Below, piece after piece: positions 35,308-47,700 of a DNA stretch of 64,000 nucleotides. The DNA is from Sclerurus mexicanus (taxonomy: Eukaryota > Chordata > Aves > Passeriformes > Furnariidae). The translations under genes and the position numbers were made by a program. The notes beneath the pieces are model-generated. The model was not told the origin of the DNA and ran no database searches. It saw nothing but the letters and a program-made list of their open reading frames with translations. The stretch covers positions 1,206,381 to 1,270,380 of the forward strand of contig VWZF01003703.1 in NCBI GenBank assembly GCA_013396755.1, given 5' to 3'. Position 1 is the first letter of the stretch. Each line of letters opens with the position of its first letter.

Positions 35308-35515
35308 TCATGGAATCCCAGAAGGGACCTCAAAGCTCATCCTGTTCCAATCGCGTGCCCTGGGCAGGGAATAATGGCCAGTCCTCAGAGAATCCAGGCT
35401 GGACTGGGCTTGGAGCAACCAGGTCTAGTGAAGGTGTCCCTGCCCATGGCAGGGAATGGAATGAGAGGAGCTTTAAGGTCCCTTCCAACCCAAGCCAGGC
35501 TGTAATTCCATGATT
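35308..35515. mobile_element. Chimeric or inverted CR1 3' fragment
   Basis: The left part (ATCATGGAATCCCAGAAGGG with ACCTCAAAGCTCATCC) is a reverse CR1 tail; the right part (CTTGGAGCAACCAGGTCTAG to GTAATTCCATGATTT) is a forward CR1 3' end. The two tails face outward. Confidence 0.8.
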
Positions 35516-37435
35516 TAAAATGCAGGCCCTCATCCACCACTTCCCTGCTTCTGTCCTGTGGCAGCAGCCATACTAAAGACTGTGTGGCCAGGGAGAAACA
35601 GCACGTAAAGCCAGGAGAGCAGACACAGGATAATGTTTTGAACATGAGGGAAGGTCTAAATCCTGGATCCAAACCAAGTGGAGAACAAACACTTCCCTTC
35701 TCCCCCTCCCTCCCAGAAACCTGGCGCTCCTGCTGCTAAGCAATAAGCAAAATACAGAAATGTCAGGAAACCTTTTTTACTGGCTTTTGAAAACAACTCA
35801 ATTAATTTCACAATGTCAAGGAAAGTTTACAGAGTGTTTTTTGTAACGGGATGAAAGGCAACAGCACAAAGTGCCCCAGAGGACATGGACACCTGATCAT
35901 ATCACTGGATTTTTAGGAAACCAAGCTTCCTGGAGGGGCTATTTCTTGCAGGAGTGGTGTCAGAGACCTTGCACTCCAGGACTCATGGCATGAGGGAATA
36001 CTTAGCAAATCTCCAGGCTCAGAACAAATCTGCCCCCGTGGCTGTGGGCAGCATTCCAGCCCTTCCCTTGGAGAAAACAGCCCGTGGCACTGAGGTGTCC
36101 CGTCTGTCCCTAATGGAAAGGCTTCTGTTTGCCCCTGACAGAGCTGGTGGTGTTCCTGACATGGAACAGCAGCTCCTAGTCCTAAACCTGTCCCTAAAGG
36201 ATTAATCCACAGTGCCAGGCCTGACTCCTCTGGGCAGGAGGATGAGGGTTGGTGGGAGTTTGAGCTCCGTGGGAGCATCAAACCCTCCCTTATTAGTCCT
36301 GCCAGGAAGGTGGAGCCGGGTGGGATCAGCCTCTCCTCCCAGATAACAAGGGGCAGGAGCAGAGGAAGCAATGGGGTTCCAAGCAGTCAGTCAGGGCCTC
36401 AATGGGGAGCAATTTTGCACTGAAAGTTGCCCAAAATTTTATGTTCTCCACAGAAAGAGTCCAACCCATGTCTGGTCTTGCTCCTCCCACAGGAAATGGG
36501 ATTATCACTTACCATATATATCACAGATGTAAGTGCTTCCCGTGCGTGTCCAGCTCTCATTCCCGGGGGGAATCACAAACCAAAGCGCTGATGTGCCTCA
36601 CGTGTCAGAGATGACAAACAGCCCTTGCTCTGAGGTGTGTGTAGGATCTGGGATCCAGCCTGTGCCTTGCAGGTGGAGTTTTTCCACAAAGAGAGAAATT
36701 AGACTGCAGAAAAAAAGCATCTTAATTCCTCAGCAGCTTTAAAAGTGCATGAAATAGAAACTGGAGCCAGAGCTGGTGCCACGTATCACTGAAATATATT
36801 AACCAGAATAAAAGACAGACTGACTTTCTTTGCATTGTGTGTTTTTAATACCAAAAGAAAGAGCAGGAGAATGAAATTGGAGAAATTTCCTTTCTCAGAC
36901 AAACCCCACACAGCCTTATGTTTAGATTTTTAAAATAGGGGCTTATTAATATAATGAAAACTCAATGTTGGATTTCATCTTTGGTGGTTACAGGTGGTTC
37001 AGTGTGTTCTGCTGGAGGAAGAATAAGCTCCAAATGCAGCTGTAACTGTGAAACACTAGAAATGAATATGCTGAGCACTAATGTGGGGTTTTCAGCCTCT
37101 CAGCAGAGGACAAATGAAGTGGGATGGGATAATGAAAAGGGCACTGCAAGAGATTAATGTTGAAGGGATTTTAACACTGGAAATATAATTTGTGTAGTGG
37201 AAAACAGGAGCATCTGGCATTGCCCTGTCAGCTGCTCCCAGCTCATCATAAACCCTGAGTACTTTTTTATATCTTCTAAAAATCAATTGATTTCCAACTG
37301 TCAGGAACACATGAGTCCTTTTTGCCTATAAAACCCAGGTTTGCTGGTCTCTCAAACCCCTAAATCTACAGGAAATGGTTTGTTTTGGGGGGCCTCCTAT
37401 TCCCCAAACACATTTAATGTGTCTCGAAGTTCATA

Positions 37436-37720
37436 GAATTACACAGTCACAGAATGGTTTGGGTTGAAGGGACCTTAAAGGCCATCTTGTTCCATGGGCA
37501 GGGACACCTCCCACCGGCCCAGGTTGCTCCAACCTGGCCTTGGACGCTCCCAGGGATCCAGGGGCAGCCACAGCTTCTCTGGGCACCCTGTGCCAGGGCC
37601 TGCCCACCCTCCCAGCCAGCAATTCCTTCCCAATATCCCATCCAACCCTGCCCTCTGGCACTGGGAAGTCATTCCCCGTGTTCTGTCCCTCCAGGCCCCT
37701 GCGTTGCCCTCTCTCACCAC
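37436..37720 (-). mobile_element. CR1 LINE 3' fragment
   Basis: From a CACAGTCACAGAATGGTTTG tail to CCAATATCCCATCCAACCCT and CCGTGTTCTGTCCCTCCAGG, reverse orientation, about 285 bp. Confidence 0.93.
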
Positions 37721-38819
37721 CACTTTTTCCATGTCCAGCCAAGCAGCTCCTCCTTGGCAGCAGAACAGGGGGTAAGACCCCCCAGTGCTGCCCTGGGATG
37801 TTCAGCCACTCTGCTTCCCCCAGGGCAGGGGATGGAGCTGCAGGGGAGGAAACTCCCCAGGCCCCGGTGCTGACCCTGCTCCTGGACTCTTCTCCTGAGT
37901 CACTGGCTTTTATGGGAACCCGCTCCAGCCCCATCCATCCATCCCCCCCTCCGTCCCCGTGCATGGGCAGCAGGGCACGGGCTGTGCTGTGAGAGTTACC
38001 AGGACTGAGCAGCCATTCCAATCATCCCGAAGTTCTGCACAAAGAGCCACAGGTGCCCTCGGGGAAGGAGGACCCAAAAGAAGCTCCTCGGGAGCAGCTG
38101 AGACACGTCCGGGAAGGGTCAGACGTGGGGGAGGATTTACGGACGCCATGGGTGCAACCACGGAGCAGCTCTGCCTCACTGGTTGCCAACTTCCTTCTGT
38201 TTGCAGATGTCTGTTTTGGGGGTTGTTTTTGTAGATGCCTTCTAAAAATAACACCAGAACCTCCCTGGGGGGAGATGGAATCAGTAACTGGAGCTGAAGG
38301 AGGCATTAGTTCATTTGCTCCAAGTTGTACACAGGGAGCACTTGGAACTCTATCCCTGCATAAAAGCTGGTTTTGAAGACCAGGACTTTCTATGAATCAG
38401 TGTTCAGAGAAATTCATGGAAATCCTCTCCTGCTCTCTTGGGGCAAGGATGTTACAAACCTGCTGGGGATCCATGTCCAAGGAAACGGTCCTTTGCCCCC
38501 GGGACTTCCATCAGGAGGAGTCACAGGTGCCTGACCCACCGTGGGGGTGTGGGATCACAGGAGGGCAGGGCCCTGCAGAAGGTCTGTGTAACATCCTCTC
38601 ACCAGGACCACAGCACAAACCGGGTTTGATGCCATCAGTGTTACCTCTAAACCAGTGCCATAAATAACAGCAGGGAGCAAAAACCTTGGCAGGCTCCTGG
38701 CACGGGTTGTGTGAAGGAAATGCAAGTCCTGAAAGGCAAAAATCTCCACTGATCCCTCTTAGCCTGACCCAGGGAAAATGAATCCTGGACCTTGATCACC
38801 ATGAGCAGGACGCTGAGTG

Positions 38820-39002
38820 TTGAGGCCCTGGCACAGGGTGCCCAGAGAAGCTGTGGCTGCCCCTGGATCCCTGGGAGTGTCCAAGGCCAGGTTGGACGGG
38901 GCTTGGAGCAACCTGGGCTGGTGGGAGGTGTCCCTGTCCATTGGAGGGATGGGACTGGATGGGCTTTGATGTCCCTTCCAACACAAACCTGTCTGTGATT
39001 TG
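38820..39002 (+). mobile_element. CR1 LINE 3' fragment
   Basis: GAGGCCCTGGCACAGGGTGC to a CCTGTCTGTGATTTGAT tail. Confidence 0.92.
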
Positions 39003-40407
39003 ATTATTCCATGACACAGCACATGGGCTGGCACTCCTCACCCAAAGCCCAGCGTCTGGTTTGGGGACTTTGTTTAAAGTATCACACCTGGGGGTGCAAA
39101 CTCATCCCTGTCCTTGTGGTGATCACCAAACCCGAGTCTGACATCCCTCCTGGGGGTTCCAGTATTTGTCAGCAGGGGGTTCACCTGGAGGCAGCTGGAT
39201 GGGCTTGTGGGGCTGTTATCCCAGGAATTCCCAGCACAGCTTCTTAAAATCTCTCACCTGAGGGAGCTGACAGGGTGGATGGGAACACATTCCCGTCGGG
39301 CTGGCCCGTCCCAAGGTCACTGCCACCGGCTCTTGTCCTCGGCTGCAGAGGGGAAGGGTGTCAGTGCCCCTTTGTGCTCCCAGCTCCGGATCCCTGTGCT
39401 GGCTTCGCTGTTGCCACGGGAACCCGCGAGGAGTCCTTAAACAAAAACAGCCCCGAGCCATCCCAGTCACACAAGCAGACAGATCTCCCCAAACCAGAAC
39501 CAGATGTCAGAGATAACATCTTTGTTTGTTGCTTGTGGTTTCCCTGATGGCAAACTACTACTGTGCTCTCATGGAGCGCGCCCCGCTCGCCCGGAACACC
39601 GAGAGGACACAAACACGGCACTGACAGGGCTGGCCGGGGCTCCCGGCCGGCAGCACGGGGAGGGGCATGTGCTTGGTCCTCAGAGGATGCATTTATTCCC
39701 TTGGAAGGAACAGCAGTGACAGCTCCAGCCCTCCCCCTGCCCTCCTTCAGCCCCACGGGTGCTCTAGACCAGGTGTCTCCTCGGCAGGGGGGACATCCTG
39801 AACCAAGTGGCCTCGGATGCTGAAGGTGTTTCTGTTTCTCAGAGGTGCTGAGGCATAGAAAAGCCTTTAGGCTTCGAGCAGAACCTCGGCTCCTCAGCCC
39901 CTAAGGCACTCGGTGGTCACTCCTGGGTACCCCACACAAACCCAGGCCATGACGGGATTTTGGAAAGATGCACCAGCCACCGAACAGGTGCATCCAAACC
40001 TGCGAGAGCCCCTCAGGTCTGGGTTTGAGATAGTTTTGTTGTTGCTCCTTCTAAGCACAGGGCACGTGCCAGGGGCTGCCCAGGACCTTCACCTGCCTCA
40101 CTGGGATCAGCTCCCCGGAGCAGCTCCTCCTCCACTCACCTGGACCTTCCCTGCAGCACAGAAATCCTTTAACAGGATTCGTGAGGCCACAGGAGACTCC
40201 ATTATCCCTTCCGTGGCTGTTCCTCTGGGGTATCAGAGCTCTCAGAGGGAGCAGCAGTAGCAGGCCAATAGCTCCAGTCAGTCCCTGTGGTGTTTCCCCA
40301 GGGCTCTCCCCACAGTAACTGCTGGGAAATGTGATTTCCTTGCTCGAGGCTCACGGCCCTTGGGAGCAGTTTGTTGGTGCTGGTTGAGGGAGGATGGCAG
40401 GTCCTGT

Positions 40408-40505
40408 CCCCTCCCACCAGCCCAGGTTGCTCCAAGGCCTGTCCAACCTGGCCTTGGACACTTCCAGGAATCCAGGGGCAGCCACAGCTTCCCTGGGCAG
40501 GCTCT
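40408..40505 (-). mobile_element. CR1 LINE 3' fragment
   Basis: CACCAGCCCAGGTTGCTCCA to CCACAGCTTCCCTGGGCAGG, reverse orientation, tail lost. Confidence 0.9.
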
Positions 40506-43500
40506 GGCTGTGGTGAGTGACCCCCCTTAACTTACCTTGTGGGGTAAGCTCAGGCTCACCCACCCCAGCTGGCCCAGCACAGCAGGGGGGTGTCACACCC
40601 ACTGCAACTGGTCTGTACTGGGGTACCTCACACAGCTGGTGGGTGACATCCCCCTCCAGGCTTCTCATCCCTCCACAGCTGCAATTTGGGTGCCAGCTGA
40701 GTGTCTGACCCCACGGATGGCAGGACACTCATCCCCTGCTGGGTTTCGGTGTGCCCAGCCCCAGCAGAGCCCGCTGTGCAGGGGCTGCTCGGCTGGGCTT
40801 TGCAACACTTCCACCTACAGAGTAAACCCAGAACAGCAGCGGGAGCAGCCGGCGGCACTGCCGGAACCACGGGAGTGATGCGTGCACAGCATTCCCCGGA
40901 ATGATGGGTGCACAGCAGCCCTGGGAGCCCTAGGAGGATTTGGGGGCTGCTTGCAGTGGGTGGACAAGCTTTTGTCCTCTCCAGCAAACCCATAAGGAGG
41001 GACTCTTGTCCTAGGACAAAAATGGTAACTTCTGCCCATTTTCCCCCTTCCTTGGGAACATAAAGACACTTTTTTCAGGCCAGCTTTACTAATTTTAACT
41101 TACTTTGTTTCAAGGTGCCCCGCTGGGCTGTGGCCAGGCAGGAGATGGGGATGGAAAGCCGTTTCCTTTGCAGAAGTGTTTTTTCCCATGTGGGATGTGA
41201 TTGGCAGAGCTCTGGTGTCACAGTCATAGCAGGTTTCCTGCCCCGAAGAGCTTGGAAGCAACAGCCTGTGCTTTGGAGCAGGGGACACCAAAGAGCAGAC
41301 AGGAGAGCCACAGACCAGGCAGTTTGTGGATGGCCTGATGTGAACTGATGGATTTCATGAACACTTCTTGGCAGGAACAGCAACCGGGGAAAGAATTCCT
41401 GGAAAAGGGACCCATATCATTGTCTGCTGCACCCACTGTGACTCACCTGTGGGGTTTGGAGGCCCTTACAGGTGTCCCCACCCTGTCCTCCCTGCCAAGT
41501 CCCTCTCACCATCCTGCTCCACCTGCCCCTCTCTCCCTGCTCCCCGTTCCCTTTGGACTGCAGCTCCCAGTGGGCAGCTCGAGGCTCCCAGTTGGCTGCT
41601 GGGCTGGTTTCACTGGATCCATCCCAGCCCGGGGCTGTGGCTCAGGGTGACACAACCCCTGTTCCTGCCTCTCCCCAGCACAGCTCCACTCTGCCAGTGC
41701 TCAGCAAACACCCCTCTGTGGCCATTTGAGTCTGAGGCACAGCCTGAGCCACCTTTGCCTGCCGTGACAGCCCTGGAGACACCATCCATGAAAATCCTGG
41801 GAATATGGACAGGAAGGACCAAAATCCTCACTCCTGGTGCTTCACCTGCACACTCCACCCCTGCACTGGGCAGAACAAAGTCCCTGCAGGTGACAATGAG
41901 GGCAGCCAGACACCAAAGATCTGTGCAGGGCCCTCAAAGCTCTCTCTCACTTCTCCAATACATCCATGAATGCTTATTCCCACTGCCTGGGTCCAGAAGG
42001 AAGCAGAGCTGGGGGCTCCAGGCAGGAGCTTTGGTGAGGCACTGCTGCTTGGGTGCTTCTGCTGGTGGGGCACCAAAGCCACCACACCCTTCAGAGGTGA
42101 CTGTGCTGCTGGAGGATCCCTTTGGTGGCCCAAGCACACAGAAGACACAGAAGAATTGAAAAATAACGAGTATTAAAGAAAAACCCCTGATAACCAGTGA
42201 GATGTCAGTGTAGCCTCAAGTGATTCCTGGAGGTCAGTATGACTAAAGTCAATCAGCCCTCTCAAATGGTTCATTTTCGTGATGCAGAGCTCAATGAACA
42301 TATAAGGACATTTCAGTCTTAGGAGAGACAATGACTGTCACGCAGTGAAATGTTTGGCCCTTGTGCCCGCAGGTCCTTGATAAGTCCTCCAGGAAAAGGG
42401 GCTTTAAGGGGCCACAGCCACTCGGGACCATTAACCTGCCAGTTCTCACCTGCAGAGCCCACACAGGATGTGAGGGGCCCTGGCAGAGACTCAGCTCACC
42501 TGGCTCCCGTGGCTTTGGGGACATTCTGCTGCTTTCACCTCAGTAACCACCTATCCCAGATCCCACGGCTGGCAGAGACCACCATCCATCTCTTCATCCA
42601 TCACTGGCTGCAGAGTTTTTCCCCCATGGAAAGAAGACCAAACTTCTCCAGTGAGTGAGCAGATGGTGCCTGGCTATTCAACACCTCCCGATGTTCCAGC
42701 TCTGCGTGGAAGTCGAGCTCTGCTCAGCAGCTCTGCAGGGAGGGGCACTGGAAGCACAGGAGGGTTGTTAGTGCACACACACACACACAGAGCTGAGTCA
42801 CCCACGTGTCACCCCAACACAAACTCCCAGTCCAGTGGAGCTCCAGTCAATCCTGCTGCTCCTTCAGCCCTGGCATTTTACTGCTGCCCTCTACTATCTG
42901 AGCACTTGCATCTGGGGGAAAAAGCTACTTCCATTTCCATAGCAACAAATGTACTTCCCTGAAAGCAACACACGCATAACATAGTTGTTAAAGATTAAAA
43001 AACACAGTGGTAACCAAGAAACAGAGAAGACATTTTACTTTCTCTTCAAAATTACACCTCCACTCCTGTTTCCAGAGACCAGCTGCAGCTGGGGCCCAGC
43101 AGGACGTGGGGCAGGAAAGGAGCAGTTCATGAAGGTTCTGCCCAGCCAGTTTTCCTGCCCTGTCTGAGGCCTGCAGAGCGTGCGGGCAAACAGAGACTGG
43201 CAGTGCTCCTGCAGCCACAGGAGCCAGACCCGCCCCCCCGGGGGTTTTGCAGGTGAACATTCCAGCCAGGTCACCCTCGGCCACAGCAGGGCAATGGAGA
43301 GAGGCATTTTGGGAGCTAAGAGGTCTTTCCATGCTGGACTCTGGGTTAGCAAGGAGAGCAAACACCTCACACCCCTGTGGGCTTCAGGTCTTGGTGCTAC
43401 CAGAGCAGCAGCTGTAGGAATGAGACCCAACTCCTTGTCCCCCCTTTACTCTCTCCTTTCCCTGGCACTGCAGCTCTGTTGTCCCCACACCAGGACAGAG

Positions 43501-44035
43501 TTCCAGCAGCTGGACACAAAGGAATCCCCCAGGACAGGGGTGAGGGGCTACCAGTAGGGAATGTGTTGGAGCTTCCCAAGCTGTGTCAGCACGACCCTTC
43601 CACCTCCCATGCAGGGGATGGGGTGGCTGTGTCAGCACTACACCTGCAAGAGGATCCCTCCTTGCCCTGCCAGCACCCTGCCACTGGAATGAAAGATGGG
43701 AAATAAAATCCCAAACCTGATCCCTCCAGGCCTGTTATTTGGAACAGCTGACGCAGCTCCTGCCCTCTGTCCCACAGAGCTGCAGAGGAACAGGGAGACT
43801 CCCAAGTTCCCAGGGCAGCTGACAGAGCTGGGACTCCCATCCCTGGCTCATCCCACTGACCTTCAGAGGTCCATGATCGCTTACTCCAGCTGCTTCCTGG
43901 CTTCCCTGGGAAGGACAAACATTTAAAGCTTTCCCAGTTTATCCCGTGTCCCACGCGGGCACAGTGGTCAGAGGGATGGCGTGTAAGAAAACCAAGTTTA
44001 GTTTCAACACATTTGGCATCCAACAGGCAGTAAAA

Positions 44036-44443
44036 AAAAAAAAGCTTTATATTTTATTTCTTGTAAAAATCTTTTAACACATGCAGACTAAAACCAGTGT
44101 AAGAAAGTCTCCACCATTGTTTAAACAAATAACTATACTTAAATATAAGCGTCTGCAATTGACTGGTATAAAAATAAGGTACGTTTTGCTTTTTTACAGA
44201 AATCCTTTCTCCAGTTCTCAGCTCAATAAACAATACACAACTCTAATACATACAATTAACCTGATCATCATTTTCCACCCCTTGGATACTGCTAAGGTAC
44301 GATGTGCAAAAGTTGGTAACAGTTTCTTTCCCAACAGAAAAACAAAACAAAACCAAAAAAAGGTCTTCTACGCCTCTTAGAAAATCAGATACCGGGTTTC
44401 AAGGACTCCCAACCTCCTGTGCTGCCCCAGTCCGCGGGCGGGC
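44036..44443 (-). other. CCNL1: CCNL1 3' UTR
   Basis: AT-rich sequence from the stop codon to just past a polyadenylation signal. The distal end is inferred from the AATAAA position; an A run on the plus strand at about 44032-44043 lies at the expected cleavage area. Confidence 0.75.
44053..44058 (-). terminator. CCNL1 polyadenylation signal AATAAA
   Basis: TTTATT on the plus strand reads AATAAA on the minus strand, about 390 bases downstream of the stop codon. It is the first canonical signal I see in the UTR. Confidence 0.75.
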
Positions 44444-44792
44444 TCAGCGCCGGTGCCGGCCGTGCCCGGAGCGCCCGCTGCCGTGGTGTTTGCCCTTGTG
44501 GGAGCGCTCGAAGGAGCGCGAGCGCTCACGCCGCTCCCGGTGGTGGCCGCGCTCGTGCCGGTGCTTCTTGGCGGCCTCCGAGTGCTCCCGGGACTTGCTC
44601 TGCGACCGCGAGCGGGACTTTTTCCGCTTGTGGCCGTGTCTGTTGCTGCCCTTGAGCTCCTCGCGGCCGTGCTTGGCCTTGAGGTGCGGCGAGCCGTGGT
44701 TGTGGTGCCGCCGCGGGCTCCCGCTGTGGCTGCGCGAGCGGCTGCGCGAGCGGGAGCTGTACGTGCCCGACAGGCTGCGCCGGTTGTTGTAG
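44444..44792 (-). CDS. CCNL1: CCNL1 exon 11 (RS/His-rich C-terminus and stop)
   Basis: Acceptor TTTCCCCGCAG; the stop is TGA at 44444-44446. It completes a His codon and reads YNNRRSLSGTYSSRSRSRSR and onward, with SPRRHHNHGS, a KKHRHERGHHRERRERSRS block and a GHGRHRR end. It is the RS domain that targets cyclin L1 to speckles. The exon is very GC-rich compared with the AT-rich exons 8 and 9. Confidence 0.97.
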
Positions 44793-47700
44793 CTGCGGGG
44801 AAAGGGGGGGGGCTTAAAACGGGCCTTCAGCACATGGAAAATGCTAAATAAACCCATGCAAAGGGGCTGCCAAGGCACTGGAAGAAATCAGAGACTTTCT
44901 CTCACAGGGATAAATGAGGAAGGACAACAGACAACCTGGTCTACGAGGATGCCCCTGCCATGGCAAAGGGTGGGATGAAATGGGCTTTAAGGTCCTTCCA
45001 GACCAAACCAGTCTGGGATATTTTAGCTGAGCTCATCTGAGGATAAACAGCCCAAACCAATCCCAGAATGCAGCACCCCTCGAGATACTTTCACCTTAAC
45101 AAGAATCTCCCCTCAACACCGGATCATAAATTGGTTATTGCCTCAGTGATCTGACAGCGAATTTCAGTGAACCCTTCACTGAGATCAACACTGGCAGCTT
45201 CCAGCTTATATGCCAGCCTAAAATTCTTCAAAAATACACATATTTATAAAGCCAGCAACTCTCACTGCAGCAGTGAGAGCATTCCCATCACAAGAGCGGA
45301 GCAGAGCCCTGAACAGCCAGGGAGCACGGACACAGGAAAGCTGCCACACCTCAGACTGGCTTCTGTGGCACTTCTCACCCCTTCCAAGAGGTTTGTGTTC
45401 CCAGACTGCTCACCTTTGTAATGGGATCCTTAGAGAACTAAGCATGACAAAGCCCCCTGCCCTCCCCGAAGCCAGCCCCCACTCACTGTCGCCTCGGAGT
45501 GTGAGAGCGGGACCTCGACTTTGTCCTCGACCGGGACCGACTGGCACTTCTGCTGCTTCGACTTCTCTTGCTTTCTTTTCTCAGGCTTGAGGGGGGAAAA
45601 ACAAACCAGGCTTACACTTCTGAGCCACTCATTACTCCTGTTTAGGAGCTCAGTAGTACTCACTGTACTTCAGTTAAAGTTTTTCTACCGAAGAATTCTC
45701 TTCATCAGGAGAAGTTTTACCTACCCATTGTAAGGGCTCTTTGATGCCTGCTGCCTCTCTTCTGGCTCTTTTTTAATGGTTTTGGTATTCACAGACACTG
45801 GAGATTTCTCTTCAGCTTTTACTTCTCTGGGGGAAGCTGAGAATTAAATTTAAATTCAAAATTAGCTATTTATTCATCCTTTGTCATAAACACCTTGTAC
45901 AGCCCCTCACACATCTTTGCCAGTTTTTGCACTAAATGTAGATATGAACTCAGTAGCTGCTAGTTTATTCATCTTTCCATTTTTAGTTCCCTCCTGGAGT
46001 GGGATGTTCACAGTGTGAAGCGAAGTGCCAGCAGAGGAGGGGGAAGAGCACTGTGACCCCCACACCACACAGCCAGGCTCACCTGGCCTTTCATCCACCA
46101 GGGGCCAACGGGGACTAAACAAAAGCTGCCCTTATACCCCACAAATACAGAACTTGTTGCTTTCCAATGCTATAGAAAGGATTAACACTCAAAGGCAGAT
46201 TTAATCTTTATATTAATGGCACAGTAATAATAAATAACAAAAATGTGTTTACTTTAGAAGTTGCTCCACCTCTACAGACAGCTGGTACAGCCCAGAGGTG
46301 GATTTGCCTTTCATGGAAGGGCTGCTAAGCCCACCAGAGCTCAGGCTTTCCAACACTTCCAGCCTTGGCTCCCACCTCACCTGTTCTTTGTTCAGGGAGA
46401 AATTCACACCTCCCAGTTCAAAACCCTCTGAACACTCAAGACTCTTCAGAAGTAACTGTTACAAGTGCTGCTTTCTCACAATATGTCCTCAGGTTCCTGC
46501 AGGCCATGGACAAGCCAGGCCCTGAGCCTTCTGCTCAACCACCATCACAGGGTCAAGGCTTGTGAGGGCCTTTGAATCCCCCTGGCAGTTCACAGCTCAA
46601 AAGCAGCAGGGAGAGGAAAAAGCACACCAAGACAAACCACCAGAGTTCAGACAGACAGGCAGGTTCAACACAGGTGTTACAGTTTATTCCCTCTGATGCC
46701 AAGACCGTGCTGTGCCTCTCCCTCCTCCATTTCCTGACCACCAGCTGTCTGCCTTCACCACATGAGCTGTTGCCAAGTACATTAAAAAAGGCAGAGAAAG
46801 CAGTTTTCAGAGACACCTGCAGCAAAAGGAGCCATGAAGGCTACTGCCAACATCCCCCGAATTAAATCCAGACTCCTTCTTCACACCACAGTAACACAGA
46901 GCAACTCCTCTTTCATTATATCATTCTCTTCAGGGTGAGTGTTATTAATATATCACTCTCCCATCTGTGGGAATATGGAGTAAAGCACCCCTTTTCCCTA
47001 TAATCGACTACTTGCAGGTCTTGAAACTGGTTTTAAAATCTGTATTTAGAAACAAAGATTTGCTTTGCTTAGTTCTGCAAAGAATCCTAAACTGTCTGAC
47101 AAGAAACAAACCTGGGGTTTTTTACCACCTTGGGACACAGACACAATTATTTATCACGAAGTATTGTGCAAATTCCTATTCAGAAAACAAACTTACAAGG
47201 TTTGGATGCAGGAGAAAAGCCACCCAGTGTTGAGAGTGCTGGAGTTCCATCTGGATTTAAACCTTTAGCCTTCAGTTTAGCCTCCTGTAGTGCCATTTTC
47301 CTCTTTTCTACTTCTTTATCCAGAAATTCATAATTAGGCTGTGAAAGTAACAATGAGGTAAGAGGCTGAGCTAATGTAATTCATATTTTCATCTCATTTC
47401 TGAAAAATACTCAGCTAATTTTTTAATCATCTGTCCGGTAATGTAACTTCCATAATTTGTCCTCACACTCTCCTCAGAGGAGCCTCAGAGGAGTATTCCA
47501 GCATTCCCAAACTCTTTTGGAGAACCGTAACTCAGCTGAAGCTGCACTGAGCACAGAGCAGGAAAAGCAAATGCCTCAAACTTACCTTTTTTCTGGTATA
47601 AAGCTTGAGAGTTGTCAGGCAGATCTCCTGAATCTCCTCTTCCGTGGTGCCAAAGAGCAAGAACCAGTGAGGACGAGTAGGCAGTGGAATCTGAAAACCA

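Larger units (their letters stand above)
33826..44035. other. Interval between the LEKR1 and CCNL1 tails
   Basis: Contains the 39-bp minisatellite, the N gap, a GC-rich block to about 35150 and CR1 copies near 35.4, 37.6, 38.9 and 40.5 kb. The missing LEKR1 terminal exon and 3' UTR must start here. A CA run lies near 42776. No gene is recognised. Confidence 0.7.

Noticed and set aside
41368..42159. 263-codon plus-strand ORF
   Set aside because: Low-complexity Pro/Ser/Leu-rich translation with no recognised motif, overlapping open frames on the other strand and no splice context; may be chance in GC-rich DNA.
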